Assembly (NCBI RefSeq): GCF_011074885.1
Contig: NC_054690.1
Location: 2,175,001 to 2,239,000 of the forward strand
Direction: 5' to 3'
Length of the DNA stretch: 64,000 nucleotides
From: Brettanomyces bruxellensis
Lineage: Eukaryota > Ascomycota > Pichiomycetes > Pichiales > Pichiaceae
The notes under the pieces were generated by a model that was not told the DNA's origin, did not search any database, and worked only from the letters and a program-made list of their open reading frames with translations. A program made the position numbers and the translations under genes. Below are positions 9,214 through 19,172 of the stretch, in pieces (position 1 is the first letter of the stretch; every line of letters starts with the position of its first letter).

Positions 9214-10020
9214 AAGCGGAATGCTTGCAGATTAATGAGTTACCTGAATTTCTGTTTAGAAGTTAGTGATCTAGGGCTGCTTGGAGTAATGCCTAAATGT
9301 AGAGCTGGTGGTTTCAGGAAGAGAAAGAGGAAGTTAATGATTGCACCTGTTGCAATACTTGATGGTTCACTTAAGTCGCATAGGCAATAATTGATGAAAA
9401 TTCGATGTGGTGAGCATCCGGTATGCTAAATTATATTATGGAAAGAGGAGAGGCGGAGTGCTTTCAACTATTTTGAAAGAGACACGTTCCTGGGAAGGAA
9501 ATCTTCCAGATAGCAAGGCGGAAAATAGATTAGAGTACATGCATTGGACTAATCAAAACTAAACATAGATGACACATATATTATTTCTGTGTCTGGGGTT
9601 TAGCACGGAATAGCTTTAAAACTAAAGTTGTGGAGTTATTGACACAAACTCTCTAGGTGTTCAGTACTGATGAATTTAAAGCAGACTGTGCAATTTGCAG
9701 CATCCCTTAGGAGGGTACACAAATTCAAAACTTATGCATGCAAGTGCATTGGTTCAGTAGAGTATTAGTTAACTGTATATATGCATTAAACTAAACAGAT
9801 TCCATCAGTGTGAATGCAGACTAGACATAAAATACTTTAGATTGGAGGCATTGCTTTACTTCATTGTAGCATCTACCAAATTATCAAAGCCAGAAAGTGC
9901 AAATACATAAGCAAGAGCCTGGACTTCAACCAAGATGAGAAGTAACGTTCATTCTAAGATAAACCAACATTACAACTATCGCAAGTACACAGCCAAGTTT
10001 TGAAGACAGATCTTTTGTGT
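9214..10020. other. gene-free spacer downstream of NBL1-like gene
   Basis: About 800 bases, AT-rich, with no open frame of note and no recognised RNA gene. It grades into the degenerate repeat array that begins near 10021. Confidence 0.45.
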
Positions 10021-10787
10021 GGTACTCTCCTGGTGATTAATAGCTAAACTCTTTATTGCAAATACACAACCAAAGCATTCAAGAACATCTAGCACGTACA
10101 TTAAACTAGTTATTGCAAATAGAGATCAGCCAAAACGGCTGGATTCAGGGGAATCTTCTAGTTGGCATTCTTCATGCACATTAAACTACTTATAACTAAA
10201 TACTCATTACAAATCTTCTAGCTAGCACTCTTCATGTGAATCAAGCTATTCATAAACAGAGCATTCAAGATCATCATCTAGCATTCTTCTCGTACATTAA
10301 GCTACCTGTAACTAACATAATCATTATAAATCTTCTAGCTTGCGCTCTTCATGTAAATCAAACTAACAATCGCAAATACACAACATCTGGATTCAGAATG
10401 AGTCCTCTAGCCAGCACTCTCCATGCACATTAAACTACTTATAACTAAGTAATCACTATAAATCTTCCAATTAGTATTCTTCTCATACACTAAACTACTT
10501 ATAACTGTGATCACCAAAAATCTAGCCGGCACTCTTCATGCACATTGAAGTAGTCAACTAATTGCAAACACAACCAGAGAATTATCACTATCAGCCTAGT
10601 ACATCGGCATTCAAGATGATCTTTAGCTAGTATACTCTCTGACTACTTACAGCCAAACTACTCATTGCATAACCAAGGATCAAGTCCTCTAGCATTCCCT
10701 GTACAAACTACATATATCAAAACTAACTGCATAACCAAAGAATCATCACCATCATCCAAGTACATCGGCATTCAAGTCATCCCAGAA
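10021..10787. repeat. degenerate ~60-bp tandem array running into the MET5 3' end
   Basis: Diverged tandem units are marked by the word (C)TCTTC(A)TGCACATTAAACTAC. These occur near 10168, 10228, 10285, 10346, 10419, 10477 and 10530, a spacing of 53-73 bases. Other shared words are AAATCTTCTAGCTAGCACT, ATTGCAAATACACAACCA and GCATTCAAGA. Positions 10571-10618 resemble 10732-10780, which spans the MET5 stop codon and its last codons, so part of the array is related to the end of that gene. Confidence 0.75.
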
Positions 10788-13700
10788 GTGCCTACCCTCA
10801 AGTGTGGCCTTGATAACCCCCACGCGCACAACGAAGTCGCCGAAATGCTCGCCCGGCTTCCGCTCGGCAGCCCAGCGGCGGAAGAGCGGCACCAAAATGG
10901 CAAGTGCCTGCTTCCCGTCGACATTCGTGCGGTACAACTTGTTGACACGGTCGCCCACGTAGCTACCACCCAAAAGCAGGTTGTAGAACCCGTAGGACTT
11001 GCCCACTAGAGCCACCTCGGCGAGCCAGGGCCTTGCACAGCCGTTCGGACACCCTGTCATTCGCAAAACGATCGAGTCTGACCGCAAGCCCAGCTTGTCA
11101 AGTTCGTCCTCAAGCTTCGTGAGGAACTGCGGCAAGTACCTCTCGGCCTCGGCCATGGCCAAGCCGCACGTCGGGAAGGCCACGCAGGACTGGGAGGCCA
11201 TCCGGAGCCCCGAGAGTGTGCCCTGGCCGGAAAGTGCGTGGGCGCGGAGGATCGCGTCGATCGACGCCTTGTGCGCGTCGGTGATGTCCGCCACGATCAC
11301 GTGCTGGTTGCCCGTGAGCCGGAACACGCCCACCCCGTGGTCGATCATGTACTGCGCGACGAGCCGCATGCCCGTCTTGTGCGGCTGCTCGCGGGTATCG
11401 GCGACGCGGCCGTTCTCGATGTAACACGTGAAGTGGTTGAACCCGGCCTCATCCTTACACCAGCCGAAGTGGTCGCGGTTCGACTTGAGCTCGAACGGCC
11501 GGGCCGGCTGCAGTTTGAACCCGACGGCCTGCTCCAACTGCCGCTGGAACTCCTCCACGCCCATCGTGTCGATCGTGTACTTCAATCTCGCGTGCTTTCT
11601 GTTGTTTCTGTCACCGTTGTCCCTTTGGATGATCACGATGTTTTCGCACACCTCCGGCGCCTGGTCGTACTCGATGAAGCCCAGGAGTGTGCCTGCACGA
11701 GGGTACGTCTTGGTGTTGTTGTGCGTGACACCCATACCGCCTCCGACTAGCAAGTTGAAGCCCACAATCTTGTCATCTTCCACAATCGACACCAAACCGA
11801 TGTCGTTCGCGTACACGTCGACGTCGTTGAACGGTGGGACGGTGATGGCGACCTTGATCTTCCGTGGCAAGTAGGCTGGGCCGTACATGGGCTCGACAGG
11901 GTCGTTGCCGTAGGGCGATCCGGGAGCGCCTCTCTCCTGGCGCTGCTGGCGCATGCGCTCCGCATCCTCGGCCGCACCCCCTTGCGGGGCAACCGCATGC
12001 CCGCCCACCTGGTACTTAGCCGGCCGCCGCGGGCCACCCTCTTCGCCCCGTGCAACGGGGCCGAGCTCCGTGAGGAAGAGCTCGTGGTACGCGAGCGTGT
12101 GGGGCATGAGCCGCGCAGAGATGATCCGCGCCATGTGCGCCATCTGCTCGTGGACCCGCCGCATCGTCGGCGCTGCGCTGCAGATCGTGTTCCTGTTCAC
12201 GTCTCCGCATGCGCCCAACGTATCCATGGCAACCGCATTGATGTCGCGCACTGCCGCCACGATGTCCTTCTTGACGATCCCGTGCAACTGGTACGTTCCC
12301 CTGGTCGTGATCTTGAACGTGTGGTTGCCCTTTGTATCGGAAAGCTTGTCTATCTGGAGCCATTGCTGTGGAGTCGACACGTTGCCGGGCAAGCGCACCC
12401 GCACCATGAACGCATATGCCGGTTCCAGCCCCTCGGCGCGCCGCGCATCGCGCAAGTCCCGGTCGTCCTGCATGTAGACTCCGTGGAACTTCGTGAGCTG
12501 CTGGTCTGATGCGCTGATTGCGCCCGTCGTCTCGTCCTCAAAACCTTCCTGGATAGTGCCGCGGAGGTAGTTCGAGTTTAACTTCATCTGCTCGTTGGTC
12601 AATGGTGCCGGCTCATCGCCGGAATTCTCGACGCTGACGCCCAGCGCACGCCAAACTTCGGGTTCCCACTTCGCGTACCCTGCGCTGAACCCGTCCTCGT
12701 CCTGGTCGTCTCCAATGCCGCACCCACATAGCGCATGCGCGCCGAGCGCCTTCAACCGCGCATCCAGCTGGCGCCCGGGCCGTGCAAAGTACCCAGAATC
12801 CTCTGGCCGCGGCCAGTACTTCGAATCTCCAAGCGCAAACACTGCCGTGCGCAACCGCGAAAGGTCCACTGCGCTGCCCCGGAGCGCCTCCCAGAACTGC
12901 TTGCCGCCGTTTGGGAATTCACCCTGACCTGAAGTCGACGTGATCGCGACGAACGTTTCCAAATCTGGAAGTTCCGACGCAACATCGATCCCGTCCAACT
13001 CCACCAGCCGCACTTTGAAGCCCTTGCGCCCTGCGCGGAACGCGAACTTCTTCGCCAACCCGGCCGCATTGCCGTTGTCTGACGCATATCCAACCGTTAG
13101 TGGCTCTCCTGCCATACCTTCGACGAGCGCCGCGTACGCAAGCCTGCGCTTATCGGCAGCGCACTTACCCACCGCCGTATTGTAACTGCGCAGGTTGTAC
13201 TCGAGCTTGGCGCTCTTTGCCGCAAGCGCCGTCAACCGGTTCTGCTGCTTGAGGAACTCCTGAAGCTCTCGTCTGATGAAACTAGAGTCCAGTTTGAACC
13301 GGCCCGCATCCTCTTTGGCCGTCGGATTGAACCTGTACAGCGGCCAGTAGCCCGTGTCGACTGCACGCCGGGTCGCGCGCAACGACTCCACTGCGCCGGC
13401 GCCTGCGCGCGGCATGTACGCCACCACAACCGCAGGGCCTGCGCTGAATGCGCTGGCCTCCTCCAGCGCAGCAAGCGTCTGCGTGTACGACGAGTACACA
13501 GCCACGGATGCAACGTAAGAATTGCCGTAATTTAGCGCAAACAACCCCAAATCCTTCTTTCCCTGCCTGCGCGACACCGAATCATCGCTGTCAATGATCA
13601 ACAACTTGAGATTCTTGTTGCCAGTTTTGAGCGCACCGTGAAATGCGGCCAATCCGTCATCATGGCTCCAGCTGTCGGAGCCGACGATCCAGGTGGCGCT

Positions 13701-15107
13701 GGCACCGGCGCTAAGAACGCTGCGCCGCGTTAACAACTCGGCGGCTGCCTGCGCTGCGCTGCTACCGGTGTTGCCGGCGGCGTTCTCCAATGCGGCCACA
13801 AGCGCACCCGCATCAACTGCAGGCCTAGCAGTCTTACTGCCTGTGCCGGCGCCTGCGCTACGCGCCCAGACAACCCATTGCGCAAGCCGCTCGTTCAACT
13901 CGCCCTGGAATCTGGCAAGCTTGCTCTCGATGAGATCTGCTAGTGCCTGGCGCTGCGCCTCCGCCCGCAAAAACTCGCCGAGCGCATACTCCGGCGACTT
14001 GCCGCTGCCGTACTCGTTCAAAATTGAGGCCTTGGTGGCCTTGGCGGCCTCATGCAAAAGAATGCTCAAATATACATTATCTGGAGGCTCTGCCGCTGCA
14101 GTGCGTGACGCTGGCGCAGATGCGCTGCGGCCGAACGTCAAATTCTGCACTGGGGCATCCAATGCAGCATTCTGCGCCATGTGCGCTAAGATCGTGCCTG
14201 CATTGTTTGCGCTGGCGCCCACAATCTGCGAGCACACGACATGCGTGCCGGCCTTGGAGACTTCCGGAAGCAAGTCAAGAACGTCAAGAAGAAGGGGCGA
14301 AAACTGGAGCTGGAGCGCAGTCTGCTGCGCAACCTGGAGCGCCGAGACGCTGGTCTGCGCGAGCGCCTTGCGCACCTCTTCGAGCGGGAAAGGCCGGTAC
14401 ACTTTAATCTGTGCTAAAACCGTGGAAGATGCGCTGAGCTGTGGCTCAAACACGGTGCCATCTCCCAAGAGAAGAAGAGCCTGCTGGAAGCTGCGCATGC
14501 GCAGCCAGCCGTGGCTCGGATAAGTCTTGATAAACTCATACTGGGTTCCCGCAAGCTTCTTGAGCTGCGCAAGCGCGTCGCGCAGGCCTGCACCTGCGCT
14601 GGCGGCTTCGGCGCCCTCGAGCCAGGCGCCAATGTCCTGGCTGGTGTAAGGAAGTTGTTCGGGCGCATCTTCTTGCGGCTTGTAGAAATGGATCACGGAT
14701 TTGGCATCTTTGTCCTTTGTGAGCAACAAAACAGACAACAAGAAGAAATCATACGACTCCTTGGCGCTGTCGGTGGAAACAAACTCGTATGCGCCGAGAT
14801 CCTTGGCGGCGGTAACTGCGCGGAAGTCAGCGCCGTCGATGCGCACATTGAGCAAGAGGCGGTCGCCGCGCGCAATGCGGTCGCTGATAAGCGCAAGGTT
14901 GCGCGTGAAGTCGGCGGAGCCAAGATTCAAAATCGTCGTGAACGACGCGTCGGCTGGCGCGACGGCGAAGTGCAAAGCATCATTGCTGGTTAGTGCCTGA
15001 ATACTTGGATGCCCTTTTAAGGCGGCCTCAGGAGCATCGATTGCGAAAACACTGCTGCCCGAGGCAGTGGTGGTTGCCGCAGCAAGCTCGATAAACGAGG
15101 AGTTCAT
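10752..15107 (-). CDS. MET5: sulfite reductase (NADPH), beta (hemoprotein) subunit
   Basis: Encodes 1451 residues (S. cerevisiae Met5/Ecm17 is 1442). This is the siroheme/Fe4S4 subunit that reduces sulfite to sulfide with Met10 in methionine and cysteine synthesis. The N-terminal half (1 to about 640) is the pyruvate-ferredoxin-oxidoreductase-like region typical of fungal Met5. A flavodoxin-like domain follows at about 665-810 (VGYASDNGNAAGLAKKFA.. and TSGQGEFPNGGKQFW). Next come the two nitrite/sulfite reductase half-domains. Cluster ligands are present as C-X5-C near residue 1306 (SCVAFPTCG) and C-X3-C near 1352 (TGCPNGCARP). The coding sequence is markedly richer in G+C, especially GCG/CGC codons, than most neighbours. 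Candidate Cbf1 and Met31/32-type sites lie upstream. Confidence 0.96.
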   Translation of the reverse strand: MNSSFIELAAATTTASGSSVFAIDAPEAALKGHPSIQALTSNDALHFAVAPADASFTTILNLGSADFTRNLALISDRIARGDRLLLNVRIDGADFRAVTAAKDLGAYEFVSTDSAKESYDFFLLSVLLLTKDKDAKSVIHFYKPQEDAPEQLPYTSQDIGAWLEGAEAASAGAGLRDALAQLKKLAGTQYEFIKTYPSHGWLRMRSFQQALLLLGDGTVFEPQLSASSTVLAQIKVYRPFPLEEVRKALAQTSVSALQVAQQTALQLQFSPLLLDVLDLLPEVSKAGTHVVCSQIVGASANNAGTILAHMAQNAALDAPVQNLTFGRSASAPASRTAAAEPPDNVYLSILLHEAAKATKASILNEYGSGKSPEYALGEFLRAEAQRQALADLIESKLARFQGELNERLAQWVVWARSAGAGTGSKTARPAVDAGALVAALENAAGNTGSSAAQAAAELLTRRSVLSAGASATWIVGSDSWSHDDGLAAFHGALKTGNKNLKLLIIDSDDSVSRRQGKKDLGLFALNYGNSYVASVAVYSSYTQTLAALEEASAFSAGPAVVVAYMPRAGAGAVESLRATRRAVDTGYWPLYRFNPTAKEDAGRFKLDSSFIRRELQEFLKQQNRLTALAAKSAKLEYNLRSYNTAVGKCAADKRRLAYAALVEGMAGEPLTVGYASDNGNAAGLAKKFAFRAGRKGFKVRLVELDGIDVASELPDLETFVAITSTSGQGEFPNGGKQFWEALRGSAVDLSRLRTAVFALGDSKYWPRPEDSGYFARPGRQLDARLKALGAHALCGCGIGDDQDEDGFSAGYAKWEPEVWRALGVSVENSGDEPAPLTNEQMKLNSNYLRGTIQEGFEDETTGAISASDQQLTKFHGVYMQDDRDLRDARRAEGLEPAYAFMVRVRLPGNVSTPQQWLQIDKLSDTKGNHTFKITTRGTYQLHGIVKKDIVAAVRDINAVAMDTLGACGDVNRNTICSAAPTMRRVHEQMAHMARIISARLMPHTLAYHELFLTELGPVARGEEGGPRRPAKYQVGGHAVAPQGGAAEDAERMRQQRQERGAPGSPYGNDPVEPMYGPAYLPRKIKVAITVPPFNDVDVYANDIGLVSIVEDDKIVGFNLLVGGGMGVTHNNTKTYPRAGTLLGFIEYDQAPEVCENIVIIQRDNGDRNNRKHARLKYTIDTMGVEEFQRQLEQAVGFKLQPARPFELKSNRDHFGWCKDEAGFNHFTCYIENGRVADTREQPHKTGMRLVAQYMIDHGVGVFRLTGNQHVIVADITDAHKASIDAILRAHALSGQGTLSGLRMASQSCVAFPTCGLAMAEAERYLPQFLTKLEDELDKLGLRSDSIVLRMTGCPNGCARPWLAEVALVGKSYGFYNLLLGGSYVGDRVNKLYRTNVDGKQALAILVPLFRRWAAERKPGEHFGDFVVRVGVIKATLEGRHFWDDLNADVLG

Positions 15108-15394
15108 TGCAGCTTGGATGTGAGAAATGTATTAAGTGTGAAAACTAGTGGAATCAACAAGACCAAATTGACTAATGAGTGGACCTGGATATTGAGCAGA
15201 ACTGTTGGTAGCAAGTATGTGAGAACTGGGTGTGCTCTTCTGCCTATGACTAGAGCTGAAGTGTGAAGTGCTACAGTTTGGTATTATGAAGAATTACAGA
15301 GAAGTTAGTGGTGAAGAAGAGGATGGATTGGTGGATGGCCGATAATATTTATTGGATCGGAGCTGGAGGTGAAAATTTGAGCGAAAAAAATGTC

Positions 15395-15402
15395 AACTGT
15401 GG
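15395..15402. promoter_or_regulatory. Met31/Met32-type site (AACTGTGG) upstream of MET5
   Basis: The word AACTGTGG is the core of the Met31/Met32 zinc-finger site (AAACTGTGG) known from S. cerevisiae sulfur-assimilation promoters. It lies about 290 bases before the MET5 ATG. The match is exact over eight bases; function is inferred. Confidence 0.5.
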
Positions 15403-15605
15403 TTTGAATAATGGATCTTTGGATTGACTCGGAGCACCGATTGGCAGTATCAGCCACATCGGCGATGGAAGTGCAGATTTCGCGCTGACTTAATGCCAGG
15501 CTTTGATTGGTGAGATGGGGGGTATTGGAATAAAGCCGGACGGGGTCCCCGCGAAGAGTCCGCGGAAATTTCGGGGTTGCCAGAAGGAAGGGGAATTGTG
15601 GAGGA

Positions 15606-15613
15606 TCACGTGA
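15606..15613. promoter_or_regulatory. Cbf1-type E-box (TCACGTGA) upstream of MET5
   Basis: The palindrome TCACGTGA is the preferred Cbf1/Met28/Met4 site. It lies about 500 bases upstream of MET5 and about 200 bases beyond the AACTGTGG element. The pairing of both site types is characteristic of MET-gene control in S. cerevisiae. Confidence 0.5.
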
Positions 15614-15735
15614 CTGTGTACAACGAGGAAGCACGGGAAAAAGCAGAAACGGGGAAGGGGGTAGCAATGATGATTATGGGATGCAGAGAAGGATTTGGGA
15701 GGTGAAATAATGAAGGTAGGGGTGGAGAGAGAGGA

Positions 15736-15960
15736 CATAGGAAATAGGTGATAGTGGATAGTGGATAGTGAATAGTGAATAGTGAATTGGAAATAGAAAA
15801 TAGAAAATAGCAAGTAGGTAATAGGGAGTAAAAAATAGAAAATAGGAAACAGGAAATAGAAAATAGTGAATAGGGAGTAGGAAATAGGGAGTAGGAAATA
15901 GGGAGTAGGAAATAGAGAAAAGAATAGGTAATAGGAGACAGGAAATAGTGAATAGAAAAA
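15736..15960. repeat. purine-rich minisatellite (GGAAATAGGGAGTA-like units)
   Basis: About 220 bases composed of variable 7-14-base units such as AATAGTG, GGAAATAG, AAAATAG and GGGAGTA. It lies upstream of MET5. The 200-codon open frame on the minus strand here (Tyr/Phe/Leu/Ser repeats) is a product of the repeat and not a gene. Confidence 0.75.
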
Positions 15961-16610
15961 AATACAGAGAAACACTAAACTAGTAGAAGTATACTGATAA
16001 TTATAAATGGTGAAGTGAGAAGAAGAGGAAAATAGAAGCAAGTAACCGTGAACATGGTTAACGAGCAATAGTAAATACATGTAGGATACCAAAAATAGGC
16101 AAGTATGTAGGATACTAAAGATATGCTACGAACATGGAGTAAAAGAAACAGTGAACACGAAATTAGTAAAATACGAAGAAAGAACGTCTACGCAGATTTC
16201 AACAAAATATATATTGAAATATCCACACATCATCAAGACTCCGCATGGAAGATAAATAGAATTCAAGCTTTGCAAAGATCGACGGAGTACCAAGCATGAG
16301 TAGATGCATGGGCACGTTAAATAAATTCACATGAAGATTGAGTTAAGTCAGAATAAACTCAAGTTCAAGCACGCAAGCAAACCTGAACAAGCTAAACCGA
16401 AACTCAAACTGAAATAAAAAAGTTAAATATAAGCTCAAACCTGAACAAACAAGCTAAACGTGAACTGAAGCCTGAACAAGCTAAAAGTAAACTCAATCCT
16501 AAGACCCTCTTCACAACAAACTAAACAGATCTAAGCGATAACCAACAAGCTCAATTTGATAAATAGTAAACGGAAACCAACATAAACACACAAAGCACAC
16601 CCCCTCACAC
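15961..16610. other. spacer with short CTGAACAAGCTAAAC repeats
   Basis: No gene is seen. Between about 16380 and 16500 the word CCTGAACAAGCTAAA recurs in variant forms (AACCTGAACAAGCTAAACCG, CCTGAACAAACAAGCTAAAC, GCCTGAACAAGCTAAAAG). It forms a loose tandem array near the 3' end of ERG5. Confidence 0.5.
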
Positions 16611-18245
16611 CTAATCAAGGCGCGATGGATCCGGCCGCTTGGTGAACTTCAGATAAAGATCATCCTGAGGGAAAATAGTGGCGAAAACCTTGATCTTCTC
16701 GCTCTTTGGCGTGACCTTGTGCTGGAAGTCAGTGGCCAACACAGCCTTGCCGATGAAGCCCGTGAAAGATGTCACAACGTAAGTTCTGCCCAAGCAGACG
16801 TGAGTTCCGGCACCAAACACCAACCAGTTCTTTTTGGCAAGATCCGCTTTTCCACCTTTGACCCAGCGCTCGGGCTTGAACTCCTCCGGGTCATCGTAGA
16901 CCTCCGGGTCGTGCAAGGCCGGGTACAAGGTGGGAATGACCATCGAACCCTTCGGTGCCGTGTACTGGTCACTGATTGGATAACTCTTCTTTGCCATATA
17001 TGGCACCATCAACACCGGAGGCCGCAAACGGAGCGCCTCACGCACGCACATATTGGTGTAGGTCATCTTGTCGATAAGGTCCAAGGAAAGCGGTTTCGAT
17101 GCGTCGCCGTCGCGGACCCGAAGCTGCTCCTCCCTGATTTTGTGCATAACGTCCGGCCGATCGGCGATAAACTGGTACAACCAGCAGCACAAGGACGACG
17201 AGGCATCCTGCGAGGCAAACAAGAATGTGAACACGGCCTCGGATATCTCCTTGTTGGAGAAAAGCTTGATTTTACGGCCACTTGTGCCGTTTTGCGACTC
17301 CAACATGCTCAAAACCCAGTTGTCCATCACGCAGTTTGGCTTGCCACCACCAGCCATGCGGTCCTTGGCCATCTGAGCGCATCCAGCAAACACATTCATC
17401 GTCTCGTCGGCAATCTTGCGGCCGTACCAAGTTTTGGTGTATGGAAGTATGATAGGGAAGTTGACTAACTCCAAGGCGGCAGTCACGCGGTAGTAGTTCA
17501 CAGCCACCTCCTGGATCTGGTCCTCGGTGATGTAGTCGCCGCAGAAGGTCTTCAAAGAGATTGCGCACATGTACTCGCGGAATTTTAGGAAGTACTGCAC
17601 GTATCCACCTTTACTCATATCCACAAACTCCTGAATGTACCTGTCCATGACCTTCTCCTCCTCCGGGATGTACACCTCCAAGGCCTTCTTCGAGAACAAG
17701 GGGTTGAGCCCCTTCCGGTAGTCCGTGTGGGCCTTTCCATCGAGGAAAACCCAGTTTGTAGGCCTCAAAATCTTTCTGGCCACGTCAACAACACACGGAT
17801 GCACAAAAGATGGCGACTGCAACACTTTGCGCGCGAGGTCACGTGTCGACGCGATCACCACGAACTTGTGGAAGATCGAGACACACGAAAGTGGGCCTGA
17901 CTTCCACTTGTCCATGTACTCTTCGAATTTTGGATTCATACTTTGGAAAAACGGTCCTGCAAAGGGAAGAAACTTGAACCTCGGCCCGGCAATCGACCCC
18001 TTCCTAATCTGGTACATCACCTGGTCGTACGTGATTGCCAAGATCAGCAACGTGAAGAAGATCTGCCATCCTGTTACCTGGCTCCATATCTGCTCGATGC
18101 TCGTTAGTGCACCTTTGAAATCTGCCTGCTTTATACTTTCCACAAACTGCGACAACATGATGTTGGCACTCTGTGTTACATTCTGGGCGAGTTCGCCCGT
18201 TTTAATTGCGTTCATTTCCGCGCCTTGGGCTTTTGAGGTTGGCAA
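16611..18245 (-). CDS. ERG5: C-22 sterol desaturase, cytochrome P450 61A1
   Basis: Encodes 544 residues (S. cerevisiae Erg5 is 538). This ER P450 introduces the C22-C23 double bond late in ergosterol synthesis. A membrane segment lies at about 57-77 (WQIFFTLLILAITYDQVMY). The following GSIAGPRFKFLPFAGPF, KWKSGPLSCVSIFHKFVVIASTRDL and GKAHTDYRKGLNPLF blocks are near-identical to Erg5 as I recall it. The I-helix is FLFASQDASSSL, the K-helix ExxR is in REALRLRP, and the heme-binding loop FGAGTHVCLG has its cysteine at residue 484. Initiation could also be at codon 11 (MNAIKTG, 18215). A TCGTTTA word upstream may be a sterol response element. Confidence 0.96.
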   Translation of the reverse strand: MPTSKAQGAEMNAIKTGELAQNVTQSANIMLSQFVESIKQADFKGALTSIEQIWSQVTGWQIFFTLLILAITYDQVMYQIRKGSIAGPRFKFLPFAGPFFQSMNPKFEEYMDKWKSGPLSCVSIFHKFVVIASTRDLARKVLQSPSFVHPCVVDVARKILRPTNWVFLDGKAHTDYRKGLNPLFSKKALEVYIPEEEKVMDRYIQEFVDMSKGGYVQYFLKFREYMCAISLKTFCGDYITEDQIQEVAVNYYRVTAALELVNFPIILPYTKTWYGRKIADETMNVFAGCAQMAKDRMAGGGKPNCVMDNWVLSMLESQNGTSGRKIKLFSNKEISEAVFTFLFASQDASSSLCCWLYQFIADRPDVMHKIREEQLRVRDGDASKPLSLDLIDKMTYTNMCVREALRLRPPVLMVPYMAKKSYPISDQYTAPKGSMVIPTLYPALHDPEVYDDPEEFKPERWVKGGKADLAKKNWLVFGAGTHVCLGRTYVVTSFTGFIGKAVLATDFQHKVTPKSEKIKVFATIFPQDDLYLKFTKRPDPSRLD

Positions 18246-19020
18246 TAGGGAAAAAAATGAAAGTTAGTTAAAAGAGAAAGGTGGACCCTTAAAGGGTGCT
18301 AAATTTGTAGGGCCAAAAAAAAACGGGAGGAGACGGAAACACAGAGAAAATCAAATCTGGCAGGTGACTAAACGAGCAGACAAACTGGTACGAGCTGCAT
18401 GAATGCGGGATAGAGGAGGGAGGAAAAATTAAATAAAGGTAAAAAAGATGAGAAAAAATTGGAGGTAGAAAAGGGAGAAAAAATGATGATGAGAGGGAGA
18501 GAGGTAGAATAAAGGTAGAAAATGTGTAGAATGAGAAAAAAGGTTATAAAGGTAAAAAAAAAAAAAAAAGGGAAAAAGTAGAAAAAAGATAGAATAATTG
18601 TAGAAGAAATGTAGAATAAAGGTAAAATAAAATTAAATGATAGCCAGGAAAAATTAAATGCTATGAGAAGCTAAAAAATTTGATGAAAGCCTAGGAAAAA
18701 TTAATGAGGGGCTGAAAGCTAAAAAATGTTAAAAAAATTTATGTCTTCTAAACGACAAATTCCGAAAGGCGCTAAGGAAAAATCACCAAAATGCTTCTGA
18801 GAACAATGCTCGGTTGGCAGATGAGATTTTTTCCGTCACTTTTTCGGTCTGTTTGTCCGTGGTTCCGCGAGGTGCCGAACGAGGAGTCTTAGTAATATTA
18901 ATAATACGCGGCTAAGCATGCTTAATAGAGCATAGATAATTAAATGGATATATAGAGGCTTAACTCTGGATGTGCATCCGGGATATATAGGGGTAGATGG
19001 GGCATAAAGCAGAAGGGTAA
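18246..19020. other. ERG5 promoter and purine-rich spacer
   Basis: This stretch is strongly A/G-biased, with many GGTAGAAAA- and TAGAATAAAGG-like words from 18420 to 18640 and A-runs near 18557-18570. No gene is seen. Confidence 0.5.
18369..18375 (-). promoter_or_regulatory. possible sterol response element (TCGTTTA) upstream of ERG5
   Basis: TAAACGA on the plus strand reads TCGTTTA toward ERG5, about 125 bases before its first ATG. Upc2/Ecm22-type regulators bind TCGTATA and close variants at yeast ERG genes. A seven-base word can occur by chance. Confidence 0.3.
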
Positions 19021-19021
19021 G

Positions 19022-19172
19022 ATGGATAAGAATAGGTGGATAAATGGATAAATGGATAAGAATAGGTGGATAAATGGATAAGAATAAGTGGATAAGTGGA
19101 TAAGAATAGGTGGATAAGAATAAGTGGATAAGAATAAATGGACAGGATGGATAAGAATAAGTGGACAAGATT
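19022..19172. repeat. minisatellite of GGATAAGAATAAGT and GGATAAAT units
   Basis: About 150 bases made of alternating 14-base units (GGATAAGAATAAGT/GGTGGATAAGAATA) and 8-base units (GGATAAAT). At least ten GGATAA cores are present. It is a clear short tandem array; the Ile/Tyr/Pro-rich ORF on the minus strand is a by-product. Confidence 0.9.

Noticed and set aside
10999..14993. Many long plus-strand ORFs opposite MET5 (up to 276 codons)
   Set aside because: They are antisense shadows caused by high GC and GCN-rich codons in MET5, and none has recognisable features.
15490..16092. 200-codon Tyr/Phe/Leu-rich ORF on the minus strand
   Set aside because: It is produced by translation of a short purine/pyrimidine tandem array and shows repetitive, non-protein-like composition.
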